Assembly: GCA_001790855.1 (NCBI GenBank)
Contig: MGDH01000018.1
Span: 78,207 to 123,527, forward strand
Source: Candidatus Schekmanbacteria bacterium RIFCSPLOWO2_02_FULL_38_14
GTDB lineage: Bacteria; Schekmanbacteria; GWA2-38-11
Direction of reading: 5' to 3'
Length of the DNA: 45,321 bases
Position numbers and translations under genes: made by a program. Shown piece by piece: positions 1 through 8,194 of this stretch. The notes beneath the pieces are model-generated. The model was not told the origin of the DNA. It searched no databases and saw only the letters and a list, made by a program, of their open reading frames with translations. Positions within the stretch are counted from its first letter, which is position 1, and each line of letters opens with the position of its first letter.

Positions 1-215
1 ATATTTGAGTACTGAAGTGAAAGCAAGTCATCAACGAGTGTGGAGGCGCCTCCACCAACGTCAATGAGTGCAGCGCCCTTTGCCACGCCTGTTCTCAGAA
101 TCAATTCGATTGAGAGGCGTAGGGAGGGCTGATACCAACTCACCGAATCAGGCTTCTTTGTTTGGTAGATTGTTTCCCAGTGTGTGCGTTTGTCAGTCAT
201 ATCTGATAACTGCAT
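1..215 (-). CDS. Class I SAM-dependent methyltransferase, N-terminal part (cut by window edge)
   Basis: The minus strand reads open from an ATG at 215 to the window edge, giving 71 residues. They begin MQLSDMTDKRTHWETIYQTK and continue through SWYQPSLRLS to a glycine-rich LIDVGGGASTLVDDLL segment. That segment is motif I of class I methyltransferases, where the acidic residue and glycines contact S-adenosylmethionine. The HWETIYQTK...VSWYQ start is typical of a small family of stand-alone methyltransferases whose substrate is generally unknown. AGGTGAA just upstream of the 215 ATG supports that start over the in-frame ATG at 200. G+C is about one half, clearly higher than in the neighbouring genes, so the gene may be acquired. 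The C-terminal part lies outside the window. Confidence 0.75.
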   Translation of the reverse strand, partial: MQLSDMTDKRTHWETIYQTKKPDSVSWYQPSLRLSIELILRTGVAKGAALIDVGGGASTLVDDLLSLQYSN

Positions 216-251
216 TTCACCTAACTATTTCGTATTGTCAATAAAAAATTT

Positions 252-278
252 GAGGTCTTGGAAAAAGCTCAAGACCTC
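252..278. repeat. Perfect 9-bp hairpin upstream of the methyltransferase
   Basis: GAGGTCTTG and CAAGACCTC form a perfect 9-bp inverted repeat around a 9-base loop. Neither side is followed by a clear T run, so a terminator role is weak. It sits between the start of the left-edge methyltransferase gene and the repeat-rich DNA that follows. Confidence 0.5.
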
Positions 279-577
279 TGATTGAAAAGATTTCAAGAAA
301 ATTACACAGATTTTTCTCAAATTAAATCTGAGCAAACTGAAAGCAGGTTTCACCCTCCCCTTAATCTCCTCCCATCAACAGGTTGTGTCATAACCCCAGT
401 TTTGGTAGGCGCAGGCTTCCTGCCTGTTGGCACCTGCCTACCGCAGGCAGGGACCTGTTTCTACTTTTTGTCAAAATCTTTAGGAGAGTAGGGCCGCCTC
501 CGTGTGTGCCATCTGAAAAATAATACCTACATTAGGGGGCATGGACGGAGCCAGCCCCTACAATTTTTCAACAAAAT
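279..577. other. Repeat-rich intergenic stretch
   Basis: No convincing gene is present; a 69-codon plus-strand reading frame here runs through repeats and has no family features. Positions 408-463 carry nested inverted repeats built on GCAGGC/GCCTGC, ending in GGACCTGTTTCTAC. The reverse complement of that ending (GTAGAAACAGGTCC) recurs in the composite repeat near 26,850-27,015. Positions 529-560 hold another imperfect palindrome with TAGGGGG and CCCCTA ends. These lie downstream of the last gene of the minus-strand glycan cluster and could act as transcript ends, but no clear T run is seen. Confidence 0.5.
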
Positions 578-2212
578 CTATTTTGGGGAGTTTTCGTATA
601 AATACAAATCTATTTCTTTAAACTTTTTGTAGCTTACCTGCCTGTAGTTTTTGTCCATACAGCCCTTTAATTCCTGCGATATGGGGTCGAGGTTTGAAAG
701 AGGGTCCCACCATGAGAGGATAAGCCAGATTCTTTTGGCATCTTTTATTGCATTGGGAACAAGCTCAGGAACAAGGCTTGAGTGGGTCCATGCAGAGCTT
801 TGAGGATAGTTTTCAAAATTCCTTACTGCAAGAAAGCGCTGTCTTTTGCCTGAGTAATATTCAAATGACAAAAGTGTTGACCTGCACGAATGCCCTATTA
901 TGTCACCGGGCTGAAAATTTTCTTCAATGAAGTTTACAACCGGTTTTATTGGAATACGTTCGTGTTCTCCCGGCGCCTGATGGAGATAGGGGATTTTTTC
1001 GTAGAGATTGATATAACCAAAATATGAGAAAAATGAGATTATTACCAGAAGAAAAACTATCAGGGATGTTTTGAATCTTGAGATTCCAATGGATATGATT
1101 AAACAGAACAGTGGAATTAAAAAAGATATATAGCGGTCGAGGTAAACAGGGGCATATTGGGAAACAAGAAAGAGTATTGCTACAGGAAGAAAAAAGATTG
1201 ATGCAGTCAGAATGAAAATGTCTTTTTTCTTATAAAGTTTAAACAATCCTGCAATAAAACAGAAGGCAAAGATGATAACAGCAGGAAGATAATTCCATCT
1301 TGGAGAGCTGAATCCAACAGAGAAGTTTTTAAAGGTGTAGAAGAAAGTCTTAAGGTCTGGCTTTGGAATCCATGTTGTTACAAAGCCTGAGGTTTTAAAA
1401 AAATGTTCATTGAGCATTATTGGGATCCATGGGGAGAAGAGGAGAAGAATAAAGATATTGGAGATTAACCATTTTTTTGTTATACTTTTCTGAAAAACTC
1501 TATTTTTCTCGTGGTCATTGCGAGCCCATGAGCTTGCCGAATGGGCGTGGCAATCTCTTTCTCCATTGCTAACATTGAGATTGCTTTGTCGCTTCGCTCC
1601 TCGCAATGACAAGTCAGGTACTTTTGCGGAACTTTCCTTAAAGACTTTGAATATCAGAAAAATGATAAATGTTATGGTTTCAATAAGAATTAACAGCATG
1701 GCATAGTAATGGGTGTAAAGGGATAAAACAGTAGAAACAACAAAGCCAGCCCACCATGAGTTCTTGTTCTCTGTAATTGATAAGATGAAAAAGCTTATTG
1801 AAAGAAAAGAGAGAAGTATAAAGAGAGAATACATCTTTACTTCCTGCGAGTAATAGATGTGAAAAGGGGATATGGCAAGGAGTAAGGAGCTTATGAGAGA
1901 TGCTTTTTCATCAAAGATATTTTTTGTGAATTTATAGAGAACAAAAATTGTACCCACTCCAAATATAACAGATGGGAGCCTTAAGATAAACTCTGATGCT
2001 TTTAGCGGAGTTAAAAAGTGCAAAATGAGAAAGTATAAAGGAGGGTTGCTATCAAGTATTTTCCCGTTAAGGATATTTCTTAAATCCTCTCTCTGAAAAG
2101 CGCATAATACCTCATCAAACCATAAATCATATAAGCCGAGCCTGTATATTCGTAAAAGAGCGGCTAAAACAAGGATGGAAGGGAGTAAGAACTTTGGAGG
2201 GTTATTTCTCAT
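578..2212 (-). CDS. GT-C fold (family 39-like) membrane glycosyltransferase with in-frame repeat insertion
   Basis: This is a 544-residue polytopic membrane protein of the PMT/ArnT-like GT-C group, which transfers sugars from polyprenyl-phosphate donors on the outer face of the inner membrane. An N-terminal hydrophobic helix is followed by LWFDE (about residues 30-34), which matches the acidic motif in the first periplasmic loop of this superfamily. SNPPLYF and many further hydrophobic segments follow. Residues of about 199-233 do not look like membrane protein: they read LSLRGAKRQSNL...SASSWARND and are the translation of a palindromic repeat at 1514-1610 that keeps the frame. The start overlaps the preceding radical SAM gene by 11 bases, and AAAGG lies just upstream. 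It is the last gene of the glycan cluster. Acceptor and donor are unknown. Confidence 0.8.
   Translation of the reverse strand: MRNNPPKFLLPSILVLAALLRIYRLGLYDLWFDEVLCAFQREDLRNILNGKILDSNPPLYFLILHFLTPLKASEFILRLPSVIFGVGTIFVLYKFTKNIFDEKASLISSLLLAISPFHIYYSQEVKMYSLFILLSFLSISFFILSITENKNSWWAGFVVSTVLSLYTHYYAMLLILIETITFIIFLIFKVFKESSAKVPDLSLRGAKRQSNLNVSNGERDCHAHSASSWARNDHEKNRVFQKSITKKWLISNIFILLLFSPWIPIMLNEHFFKTSGFVTTWIPKPDLKTFFYTFKNFSVGFSSPRWNYLPAVIIFAFCFIAGLFKLYKKKDIFILTASIFFLPVAILFLVSQYAPVYLDRYISFLIPLFCLIISIGISRFKTSLIVFLLVIISFFSYFGYINLYEKIPYLHQAPGEHERIPIKPVVNFIEENFQPGDIIGHSCRSTLLSFEYYSGKRQRFLAVRNFENYPQSSAWTHSSLVPELVPNAIKDAKRIWLILSWWDPLSNLDPISQELKGCMDKNYRQVSYKKFKEIDLYLYENSPK
1514..1610. repeat. Palindromic repeat, family A (GTCATTGCGAG...CTCGCAATGAC), inside a coding gene
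   Basis: The element starts GTCATTGCGAG and ends CTCGCAATGAC, with internal GGCAATCTC and GAGATTGC arms, so it folds into a long hairpin. Related copies lie at 18485-18560 and 26892-26982, with a half copy at 29117-29143, all between genes. This copy sits inside the GT-C gene without breaking its frame. Confidence 0.9.
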
Positions 2213-3677
2213 AACCTTTATCTACAAAGATTTTCCAGAATCTTTTGATCCCGTATAATGGATTTTTAAAACCCTTGATTATAAATCTCAGTTTATTTGA
2301 TTTGATTTCCTTTTTCTTAAGGTGTTCTTCCCATGCACAGTTAGCCATTCTCAATCCCGCTTCAAGCTCATTTTTTGTCAGATTTTCTGTTCTTATAACC
2401 GCCCTGTTATATCCATCATATTCCTCCCAGTTTTTGCTTAAAAGAAATCCCTTTTGTTCCAAGTCGTTGTAGTATTTGCTTCCCGGGAAGGGTGTTATTA
2501 TCGAAAACTGGAGGGAATCAGGGTCCTGCTCTATTGCAAACTCAATAGTCTTTCTTATGCTGTCCATAGTTTCTCCGGGAAGCCCGAAAGCAAATGTGAG
2601 ATGGAATTTTATCCCAAGCTCCTTTGTAATTTTTATTGTCTCTTTAACTTTTTCAAGATCCAGTTTCTTGCCACAGTTATTGACAACTTCCTGTGACCCT
2701 GATTCAACACCGTATTTCAGCGCATGAAGACCTGTGTCTTTCATTGCTTCAAGTATTTCCCTGTCAGCAGTATCTGCGCGAGCCATTATTGCCCAGGGGA
2801 TTGATAAATTTCTTTTTTTAATTTCGCTGCATATTTGAAGTATTCTTGGTTTTCCAATATTAAATGTATCATCATCAAAATAAACTGACTTAAACCCCAT
2901 TTCCTTTACAAGCCATTCCATCTCATCAACTACATCAACAGGATTTCTTGTCCTGTAGGAATGGTTTCCGTACATTATCTGGGGCCAGGAACAGAAGATA
3001 CACTGAAAAGGGCACCCGCGGCTTGCCCACATCTGAACACTTGGACAGGGAATTCCACCGGGTGTGTCGTTATATTTTTCCATTTTCAGCAGATGCCGCG
3101 CAGGCCAGGGAAGTATGTCTAAATTTGGAATAAGCTCGCGTTCACCGGCAAAGTTTGCTTTACCGTCAGAATCTCTGAAAAAGATACCCTTTACCTTTGA
3201 CAAATTATTTCTGCTGTTATCTTTAAGGGTTTTTACAAGCTCAAGGAGTGTGAATTCGTATTCTCCCTTAAGGATAAAATCTACATCCGGATTTTGTTCA
3301 AGAAACAAATTGTTGTACATGTTTGTATCAGGTCCGCAGAAAGCAATTGCTCCGTCATTTTTTAAAATCCTTCTTGTTTCTCTTGCAAATTTCAGGTCTA
3401 CAGACATTGAATTTGTTGATACTTCAAAAACAGCAAGGTTGGGCTGGAAATCGCTTATTCTTTTTAAAAACTCTTCATCTGACAGGTATTCTGCAATCCC
3501 GTCAACAAGAGAAACCTCTGTCCCGTTTTTTTCAAGAAGCGCTGCTGCATAAGCCAGAAAAAAAGGGAAAGGCATATAGCCAGCGCCAGTTTTTTCAAAA
3601 TGTGGCCAGCGTGAACCAGCCCTTACTCCATAATAACCCTTTTTTTTCCATGGGGCATTTCCTAAAAAGACTTTCAT
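2202..3677 (-). CDS. B12-binding-domain radical SAM protein
   Basis: A 491-residue protein with the usual order of the class B-like family: an N-terminal Rossmann-type cobalamin-binding region (about residues 1-150), then a radical SAM barrel with GCPFQCIFCSW. Cysteines 222, 226 and 229 (CX3CX2C) should hold the [4Fe-4S] cluster that cleaves SAM. Later segments YGVESGSQ and FGLPGET are typical of the barrel. The first domain shows no clear DxHxxG base-off histidine, so cobalamin may bind without that ligand or not at all. It lies between a glycosyltransferase gene and the GT-C gene and overlaps the latter by 11 bases. Substrate is unknown; C-methylation or another modification of a glycan or lipid component is inferred from context only. 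Confidence 0.8.
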   Translation of the reverse strand: MKVFLGNAPWKKKGYYGVRAGSRWPHFEKTGAGYMPFPFFLAYAAALLEKNGTEVSLVDGIAEYLSDEEFLKRISDFQPNLAVFEVSTNSMSVDLKFARETRRILKNDGAIAFCGPDTNMYNNLFLEQNPDVDFILKGEYEFTLLELVKTLKDNSRNNLSKVKGIFFRDSDGKANFAGERELIPNLDILPWPARHLLKMEKYNDTPGGIPCPSVQMWASRGCPFQCIFCSWPQIMYGNHSYRTRNPVDVVDEMEWLVKEMGFKSVYFDDDTFNIGKPRILQICSEIKKRNLSIPWAIMARADTADREILEAMKDTGLHALKYGVESGSQEVVNNCGKKLDLEKVKETIKITKELGIKFHLTFAFGLPGETMDSIRKTIEFAIEQDPDSLQFSIITPFPGSKYYNDLEQKGFLLSKNWEEYDGYNRAVIRTENLTKNELEAGLRMANCAWEEHLKKKEIKSNKLRFIIKGFKNPLYGIKRFWKIFVDKGYEK

Positions 3678-3732
3678 TATTTTATTATAGTGAGTAATTG
3701 AAAATTAAGTTAATATATCTCATTCTCGATAG

Positions 3733-3777
3733 ACGGGGTTTTCTAACCCCGTTTTGGCGGGACAAGAATGTCCCGCC
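3733..3777. repeat. Paired hairpin repeat, family C
   Basis: Two perfect hairpins lie side by side: ACGGGGTT/AACCCCGT (3733-3752) and GGCGGGACA/TGTCCCGCC (3756-3777). The same two modules occur in the other order at 44693-44744, and the GCGGGGTT/AACCCCGC module alone occurs at 29073-29091. This pair fills the gap between two genes of the glycan cluster and might cause partial termination. Confidence 0.8.
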
Positions 3778-3790
3778 TATCAAATCTACA

Positions 3791-5065
3791 TCACACAAAC
3801 AACGGCAAATAATATTTTTCAATTATATTGTCCCAGCTAAATAACTCTTCTGCTCTTTTTCTGCCTTCTTCTCCCATTTTATTTCGCAGATTTTCATCGT
3901 CAAGAAGAAGTTCAAGCTTTTGCATTAGTTCCTCAACATTGCCCGGTTCAAACAGGAACCCTGTTTTCCCGTCTTCAACTATAAGTTCAAGACCTCCTGT
4001 TTTTGAAGCAATTACAGGTTTTCCGCAAGCCATTGCTTCAAGAGCAGTTATACCAAAGGGTTCCCGCCATACGGATGGGACAACGCATATATCCGACTTT
4101 TGATAGAGCGAAGCAAGCTCTTCATGGTTTACCCAGTTTATCAGGGAGAATTTATCACCCTGAAACCTTTTATGAAAGAGAGAAAAATACTGGTCTGTTG
4201 TCAGACAGAGTTTTATGTCGTCTCTTTTTGCAAGCAGGAGCTTGAAAGCAAGTTCCAGCACTGGAACTCCTTTTGCGTATTCAGCGAGCCTTCCAACCAT
4301 GAGGATTATTTTTTTATTATCCTCTTTTTTTATCTCTTCAGGATAAAACGATTCAGGGTCAACACCTGAAGGCACTACAAGAATATTCCTGTTAATTCCT
4401 GAAAGCAAGTTTTTTAAAAAATTATTATAAACAATTATCGCCTTTGCTTCTTTTAAACTCTTTTTTAAAATATCAGGGTATTTTTTTGAAAATGCAAGCG
4501 AGCTTATGAATTCCTGCATTCTGTGGAGTTTGATTCTGTTAAAAGGATGCTCATCTTTGCGATGATTAAGAATTACTTTTAGCAGCATTTTTAATGGTGT
4601 GTCTTGTGGAAACTGGCACTTTATGCATTTTCCCGAATTTGCGAGGAAGTTATTCTCGCAGTTTTCCATGTCAAAAAAAAGTTTGTTATTAAGGCAGATT
4701 AGTTCATAAGCATAAAATCTGAAAATTTTTGGATATTCCCTTAAGGCATTTGATAAATAGGGTTTCAGAAAATAGCCGTCAGATAAGAAAATGAAGTTGG
4801 GCTTGAAAACATCAATCTCTTTTTTAATTCTTTTTGTCAAAAAATAGGGATTAAATGTAAAGCGGTTAAAAGGGATTGTTGTTACCTGAAAAGGGAGAGT
4901 TCCTTCTATTTTGCCCCTCGGAAAATACTCATTGAAAAGCGGGACAAAAAGCTTTACGTCAAATCCTCTCTTTTTAAGACCTGATGCGATTTCTTTTACA
5001 TCCAGCCACGAACCTCCGGTAGGAGGCCAGTGGAATAGTAAGTCTATAAAGGCGATTTTTTTCAT
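3791..5065 (-). CDS. GT4-like glycosyltransferase, paralogue 1 (four-cysteine subfamily)
   Basis: A 424-residue GT-B glycosyltransferase of the GT4 type. The N-terminal domain starts KKIAFIDLLFHWPPTGG, a glycine-rich nucleotide-sugar-fold start. The C-terminal domain has VPSVWREPFGITALEAMACG, the EX7E-type motif that contacts the donor sugar nucleotide, followed by GKPVIASKTGG. Four cysteines (124, 136, 147, 150) form C-x11-C-x10-C-x2-C in the N-terminal domain, with the spacing kept within one residue in three paralogues in this cluster (5075-6346, 12725-13999, 13996-15267). It probably adds one sugar to the growing glycan at the cytoplasmic face of the membrane. The next gene downstream is separated by a hairpin repeat. 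The sugar and linkage cannot be read from the sequence. Confidence 0.85.
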   Translation of the reverse strand: MKKIAFIDLLFHWPPTGGSWLDVKEIASGLKKRGFDVKLFVPLFNEYFPRGKIEGTLPFQVTTIPFNRFTFNPYFLTKRIKKEIDVFKPNFIFLSDGYFLKPYLSNALREYPKIFRFYAYELICLNNKLFFDMENCENNFLANSGKCIKCQFPQDTPLKMLLKVILNHRKDEHPFNRIKLHRMQEFISSLAFSKKYPDILKKSLKEAKAIIVYNNFLKNLLSGINRNILVVPSGVDPESFYPEEIKKEDNKKIILMVGRLAEYAKGVPVLELAFKLLLAKRDDIKLCLTTDQYFSLFHKRFQGDKFSLINWVNHEELASLYQKSDICVVPSVWREPFGITALEAMACGKPVIASKTGGLELIVEDGKTGFLFEPGNVEELMQKLELLLDDENLRNKMGEEGRKRAEELFSWDNIIEKYYLPLFV

Positions 5066-5074
5066 ATCTGTTGA

Positions 5075-6346
5075 TTATATATTTTTAAATAAAGGCATAT
5101 AAAAGTTATCAATGATTTTATCCCAGTCGTACTCTCTTTCAGCTTTTTTCCTTCCTTCCTCTCCCATTCTGATTCTCATATCCTCATTTTCAAGAAGAAT
5201 CTCAAGTTTTTGCATTAATGAGCGGACATTTCCCGGCTCAATGAAAAATCCGTTTTTTCCATCTTCTATAATTTCTTCAAGCCCTCCGATTTTTGAAGCA
5301 ATTACAGGTTTTCCGCAAGCCATTGCCTCAATTGCAGTTATTCCAAAAGGTTCCCTCCATGTAGATGGCACAACGCAAATATCAGAATTATTATAAAGCA
5401 GAGGCAATCTGCTCTGAGGAACCCAGTCTATGAATATAAAATTATTTTTTTCTTTTTCTTCTAAATTATTAATTTCAAATTCCGGGTCTGCTGTAAAATA
5501 AAGCAGAAAATCGTCTCTTTTCCTGAGAAGCTCTTTGCAGGCATTTCTCAATACTGAAAAGCCTTTGGGAGAATATGAGGTGCGTCCGGTCATCAGAATC
5601 ACCTTTTTCCTGTTTTTAATTTTCTGCTCAGGCTTGAAGGTTTTTGTATCTACCCCTGAAGGAAAAACCATTATATTGTCATTTATTCCAGCTAAAAGCG
5701 ATTTCAGATAGTTGTTATAAACAATTATCCCATTAGTTTTTTTAAGGATTGACCTTACTCTTTCCGGATAGGAGGAAAGAAATGAGAGGCTTGCAATAAA
5801 TTCCTGTGAAAGGAGAAGATAAAAAGGGTCTGTTTTTTTATTCATCAATATTTTTGCAAAAGCCTTTATCACACCGTTATTCTGGAACTTGCACCTGATA
5901 CATTTTCTGTAATCAAGGAAGAGGCTGTTATTGCAGTTCTCACCTTTTTCATTGATTAGATTGTATGTTATGCATAATATTTCATATGCATAAAAGCGGA
6001 AAAAGGTATTGTATCCTGAGAATGCTGAAAGAACCCACGGTTTCAGATTGTATCCATCAGCAATATATACGAAGTCAGGTTTGAATTTATCTACCTGTTT
6101 TTTTATTTTCTTTGGCAAATGGTAAAAATTAAAAGTGAATTTATTGAACGGAATGGTTTCAACCGGGAAGGATGGTTTTGCTTCAATTACACCCCTTGGC
6201 AGGTATTCTGTAAAATAAGGCGCAAATAATTTAACATCAAATCCTCTTTTGCGAAGCCTTGAAGCAACTTCTTTGATGTCAAGCGAGGCACCTCCTGAAG
6301 GGGGCCATCTGAACATCAGGTCGATAAAAGCTATTTTCTTTGCCAT
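5075..6346 (-). CDS. GT4-like glycosyltransferase, paralogue 2 (four-cysteine subfamily)
   Basis: A 423-residue GT4-type enzyme closely similar along its length to the next gene downstream (3791-5065), which suggests a tandem duplication. It shows the subfamily start KKIAFIDLMFRWPPSGG, the donor-site motif STWREPFGITAIEAMACG, and the cysteine pattern C-x12-C-x10-C-x2-C in the N-terminal half (EILC, then ENCNNS and KCIRCKF). The nine-base gap to the downstream paralogue suggests co-transcription. A 142-base gap upstream holds a possible internal promoter. Role in glycan assembly is inferred; specificity is unknown. Confidence 0.85.
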   Translation of the reverse strand: MAKKIAFIDLMFRWPPSGGASLDIKEVASRLRKRGFDVKLFAPYFTEYLPRGVIEAKPSFPVETIPFNKFTFNFYHLPKKIKKQVDKFKPDFVYIADGYNLKPWVLSAFSGYNTFFRFYAYEILCITYNLINEKGENCNNSLFLDYRKCIRCKFQNNGVIKAFAKILMNKKTDPFYLLLSQEFIASLSFLSSYPERVRSILKKTNGIIVYNNYLKSLLAGINDNIMVFPSGVDTKTFKPEQKIKNRKKVILMTGRTSYSPKGFSVLRNACKELLRKRDDFLLYFTADPEFEINNLEEKEKNNFIFIDWVPQSRLPLLYNNSDICVVPSTWREPFGITAIEAMACGKPVIASKIGGLEEIIEDGKNGFFIEPGNVRSLMQKLEILLENEDMRIRMGEEGRKKAEREYDWDKIIDNFYMPLFKNI

Positions 6347-6427
6347 TTATAGTTAATTAATTGTGTAATATGAATAAATGTAATTTTCAAATTATACCAA
6401 ATATAAATATTAAAGGGTGCTACTATT

Positions 6428-6455
6428 TTTATACTGCAGAATAAATGAATTGCAA
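6428..6455 (-). promoter_or_regulatory. Possible internal promoter of the glycan cluster
   Basis: On the minus strand TTGCAA (6450-6455) and TATAAA (6428-6433) are separated by 16 bases, matching a sigma-70-type promoter. They lie in the longest gap within the cluster, upstream of the paralogue 2 glycosyltransferase. The gap (6347-6488) shows no gene. Confidence 0.4.
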
Positions 6456-6488
6456 AGAATCTTTTTTCGGATGGAATTATTATTAGAG

Positions 6489-8192
6489 CTAAGTTAACAA
6501 ATCATAAACTTTGACATAAGACAGAAAAAGTGCCCGTTTTATTGCTCTCTTTATACCTTTTCCCCATGGGATTTTTATATATTTTCTCTTTGTTTCCATA
6601 TCCTGATTATATATGGAACTGTGGATAAGTCCCATCTGGGCTAACACAAGAGCTGAGAACGCACAATACTTCAGGCTTTTCTTTAAGCTGATATTTAAAA
6701 ATTCTGCAAGGTCATGCGCTATTTTTTCAAGAGTATCATTACCACTGCAACGGATATAAAAAGATGACAGGAACTTCATATACTCAAACTGTTCCCTGAA
6801 TCTTTCCCTTCTTGGCAGGGAATAGGATGCAAAGTTCCACATTCCTCCCCACGCGGCAGTAACACAGACAAGATAATCGTTTGGTGTGAGTTTCCTGCAA
6901 GTTTTTTCAGGAACATCATCAAGAAGAGACCTTGGTATGAAATTTATGTTGTGGTGAAAACAATCATCCCAGCTATCAACAAGACTGATTCCAAGCTGGC
7001 TGCTTTCATCCATTAGTTGTGTTTTTGGATACGCAGTAGAGAACTGCCCGATGTAGACAGGGAAGGGGAGCGGATGAAAGTATTCAATCCATCCAAGGTT
7101 TGAGAGCATTTTGTCAATAAATTGCGCCTGCAGATAATATCCGGTAATCGTTTCGCCCGGATTGAAAGCCATGTACGTGAAAAGCGGATACATGCCTGCA
7201 TCTTTCTGATACTTTGCAATATCTTCAATTACTGCTAAGCTTTCCTCTTTATGAATCTGCATGAATGTATTGGGATTTGCACTTTCAATTCCTACCTCCA
7301 ATCCGATACAGCCTGATTTTGCCAGGAGCTTGATAAGGTCCTTATTTTTTTCAACATGAGATGCACGGGTCAAACCAGTCCATTTGATATTGAGATTTTC
7401 TTTTAATATTCCTTCGCAAAGCCCAACAACATAATTTCTGTTGAGTAAAAAATTATCATCCCAGAAATGGAATTGGGGTATCTGAAATTTTTTTATAATC
7501 ATTTTCAATTCTTCAAGTACATTTTCAGGGCTTCTCCATCTTACCTCTTTTCTCCACATAATAGGGGATACACAGTATGAGCAATTGTATGGACATCCCC
7601 TTGAACCTATGACAGGCATCCTTTTGCCTCCAACAACGTGAAGGGGGGTTGTGTAGTATTCCATTGGAAGAATGTCCCATGCCGGAAAGGGGATGCTGTC
7701 AAGGTTTTTTATCATTGAGCGGTTCGGAGTTCTTTTCATTTTTCCATCTTCTTTATAGGCTATTCCCTCTATATCCTTGAAGGATTCTTTATTATTCAAT
7801 TTCTTGATAAGCTCAAAAAATGTAATCTCACCTTCATGAAGTACACACGCATCTGCATATTCAACTGCCTCTTCAGGACATAGAGAAGTGTGAACACCGC
7901 CATAGGCAAGAAAAACATCAGGAAGTTGTGCCTTTATTGCCCTTGAAAGAGTGTAAACAAATGGGGCCTGGGCTGTCCAATAGGTAATTCCTATGAGGTC
8001 CCACTTTTCTTTGCAGATTTCACGCATAGTTTGTGAATAGGTAAGATTCTTAACATGGGAGTCCAGAACCTTTATTTCAATGCCGGGAAGATTTTTCAAA
8101 AGGAATGAAGCCAGATAACCAAGACTCAGAGGTAAAATTCTTTTGTGCCTTTCATTGCACGGCAAAGGAGGATGGATTAATAAGATTTTCAT
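6489..8192 (-). CDS. B12-binding-domain radical SAM protein
   Basis: A 567-residue protein starting KILLIHPPLP, the usual first strand of the cobalamin-binding domain in this family, with LSLGYLASFL and AYGGVHTSL further on. The radical SAM barrel begins at GSRGCPYNCSYC, with cysteines 200, 204 and 207 for the [4Fe-4S] cluster. The barrel includes EVGIESANP. A long C-terminal region of about 150 residues with CRKLTPNDY and several aromatic residues follows and is not recognised. The gene lies two bases from the upstream glycosyltransferase stop, so it belongs to the glycan operon. It could carry out a difficult C-C or C-methyl reaction on a precursor, but no product can be named. Confidence 0.8.
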   Translation of the reverse strand: MKILLIHPPLPCNERHKRILPLSLGYLASFLLKNLPGIEIKVLDSHVKNLTYSQTMREICKEKWDLIGITYWTAQAPFVYTLSRAIKAQLPDVFLAYGGVHTSLCPEEAVEYADACVLHEGEITFFELIKKLNNKESFKDIEGIAYKEDGKMKRTPNRSMIKNLDSIPFPAWDILPMEYYTTPLHVVGGKRMPVIGSRGCPYNCSYCVSPIMWRKEVRWRSPENVLEELKMIIKKFQIPQFHFWDDNFLLNRNYVVGLCEGILKENLNIKWTGLTRASHVEKNKDLIKLLAKSGCIGLEVGIESANPNTFMQIHKEESLAVIEDIAKYQKDAGMYPLFTYMAFNPGETITGYYLQAQFIDKMLSNLGWIEYFHPLPFPVYIGQFSTAYPKTQLMDESSQLGISLVDSWDDCFHHNINFIPRSLLDDVPEKTCRKLTPNDYLVCVTAAWGGMWNFASYSLPRRERFREQFEYMKFLSSFYIRCSGNDTLEKIAHDLAEFLNISLKKSLKYCAFSALVLAQMGLIHSSIYNQDMETKRKYIKIPWGKGIKRAIKRALFLSYVKVYDLLT

Positions 8193-8194
8193 AA

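Noticed and set aside
282..491. 69-codon plus-strand open frame in the left gap
   Set aside because: It reads through palindromic repeats, with no ribosome-binding site and no conserved motif.
3064..3552. 162-codon plus-strand open frame
   Set aside because: It lies wholly opposite the radical SAM gene, whose domains are clear; no family features and no ribosome-binding site.
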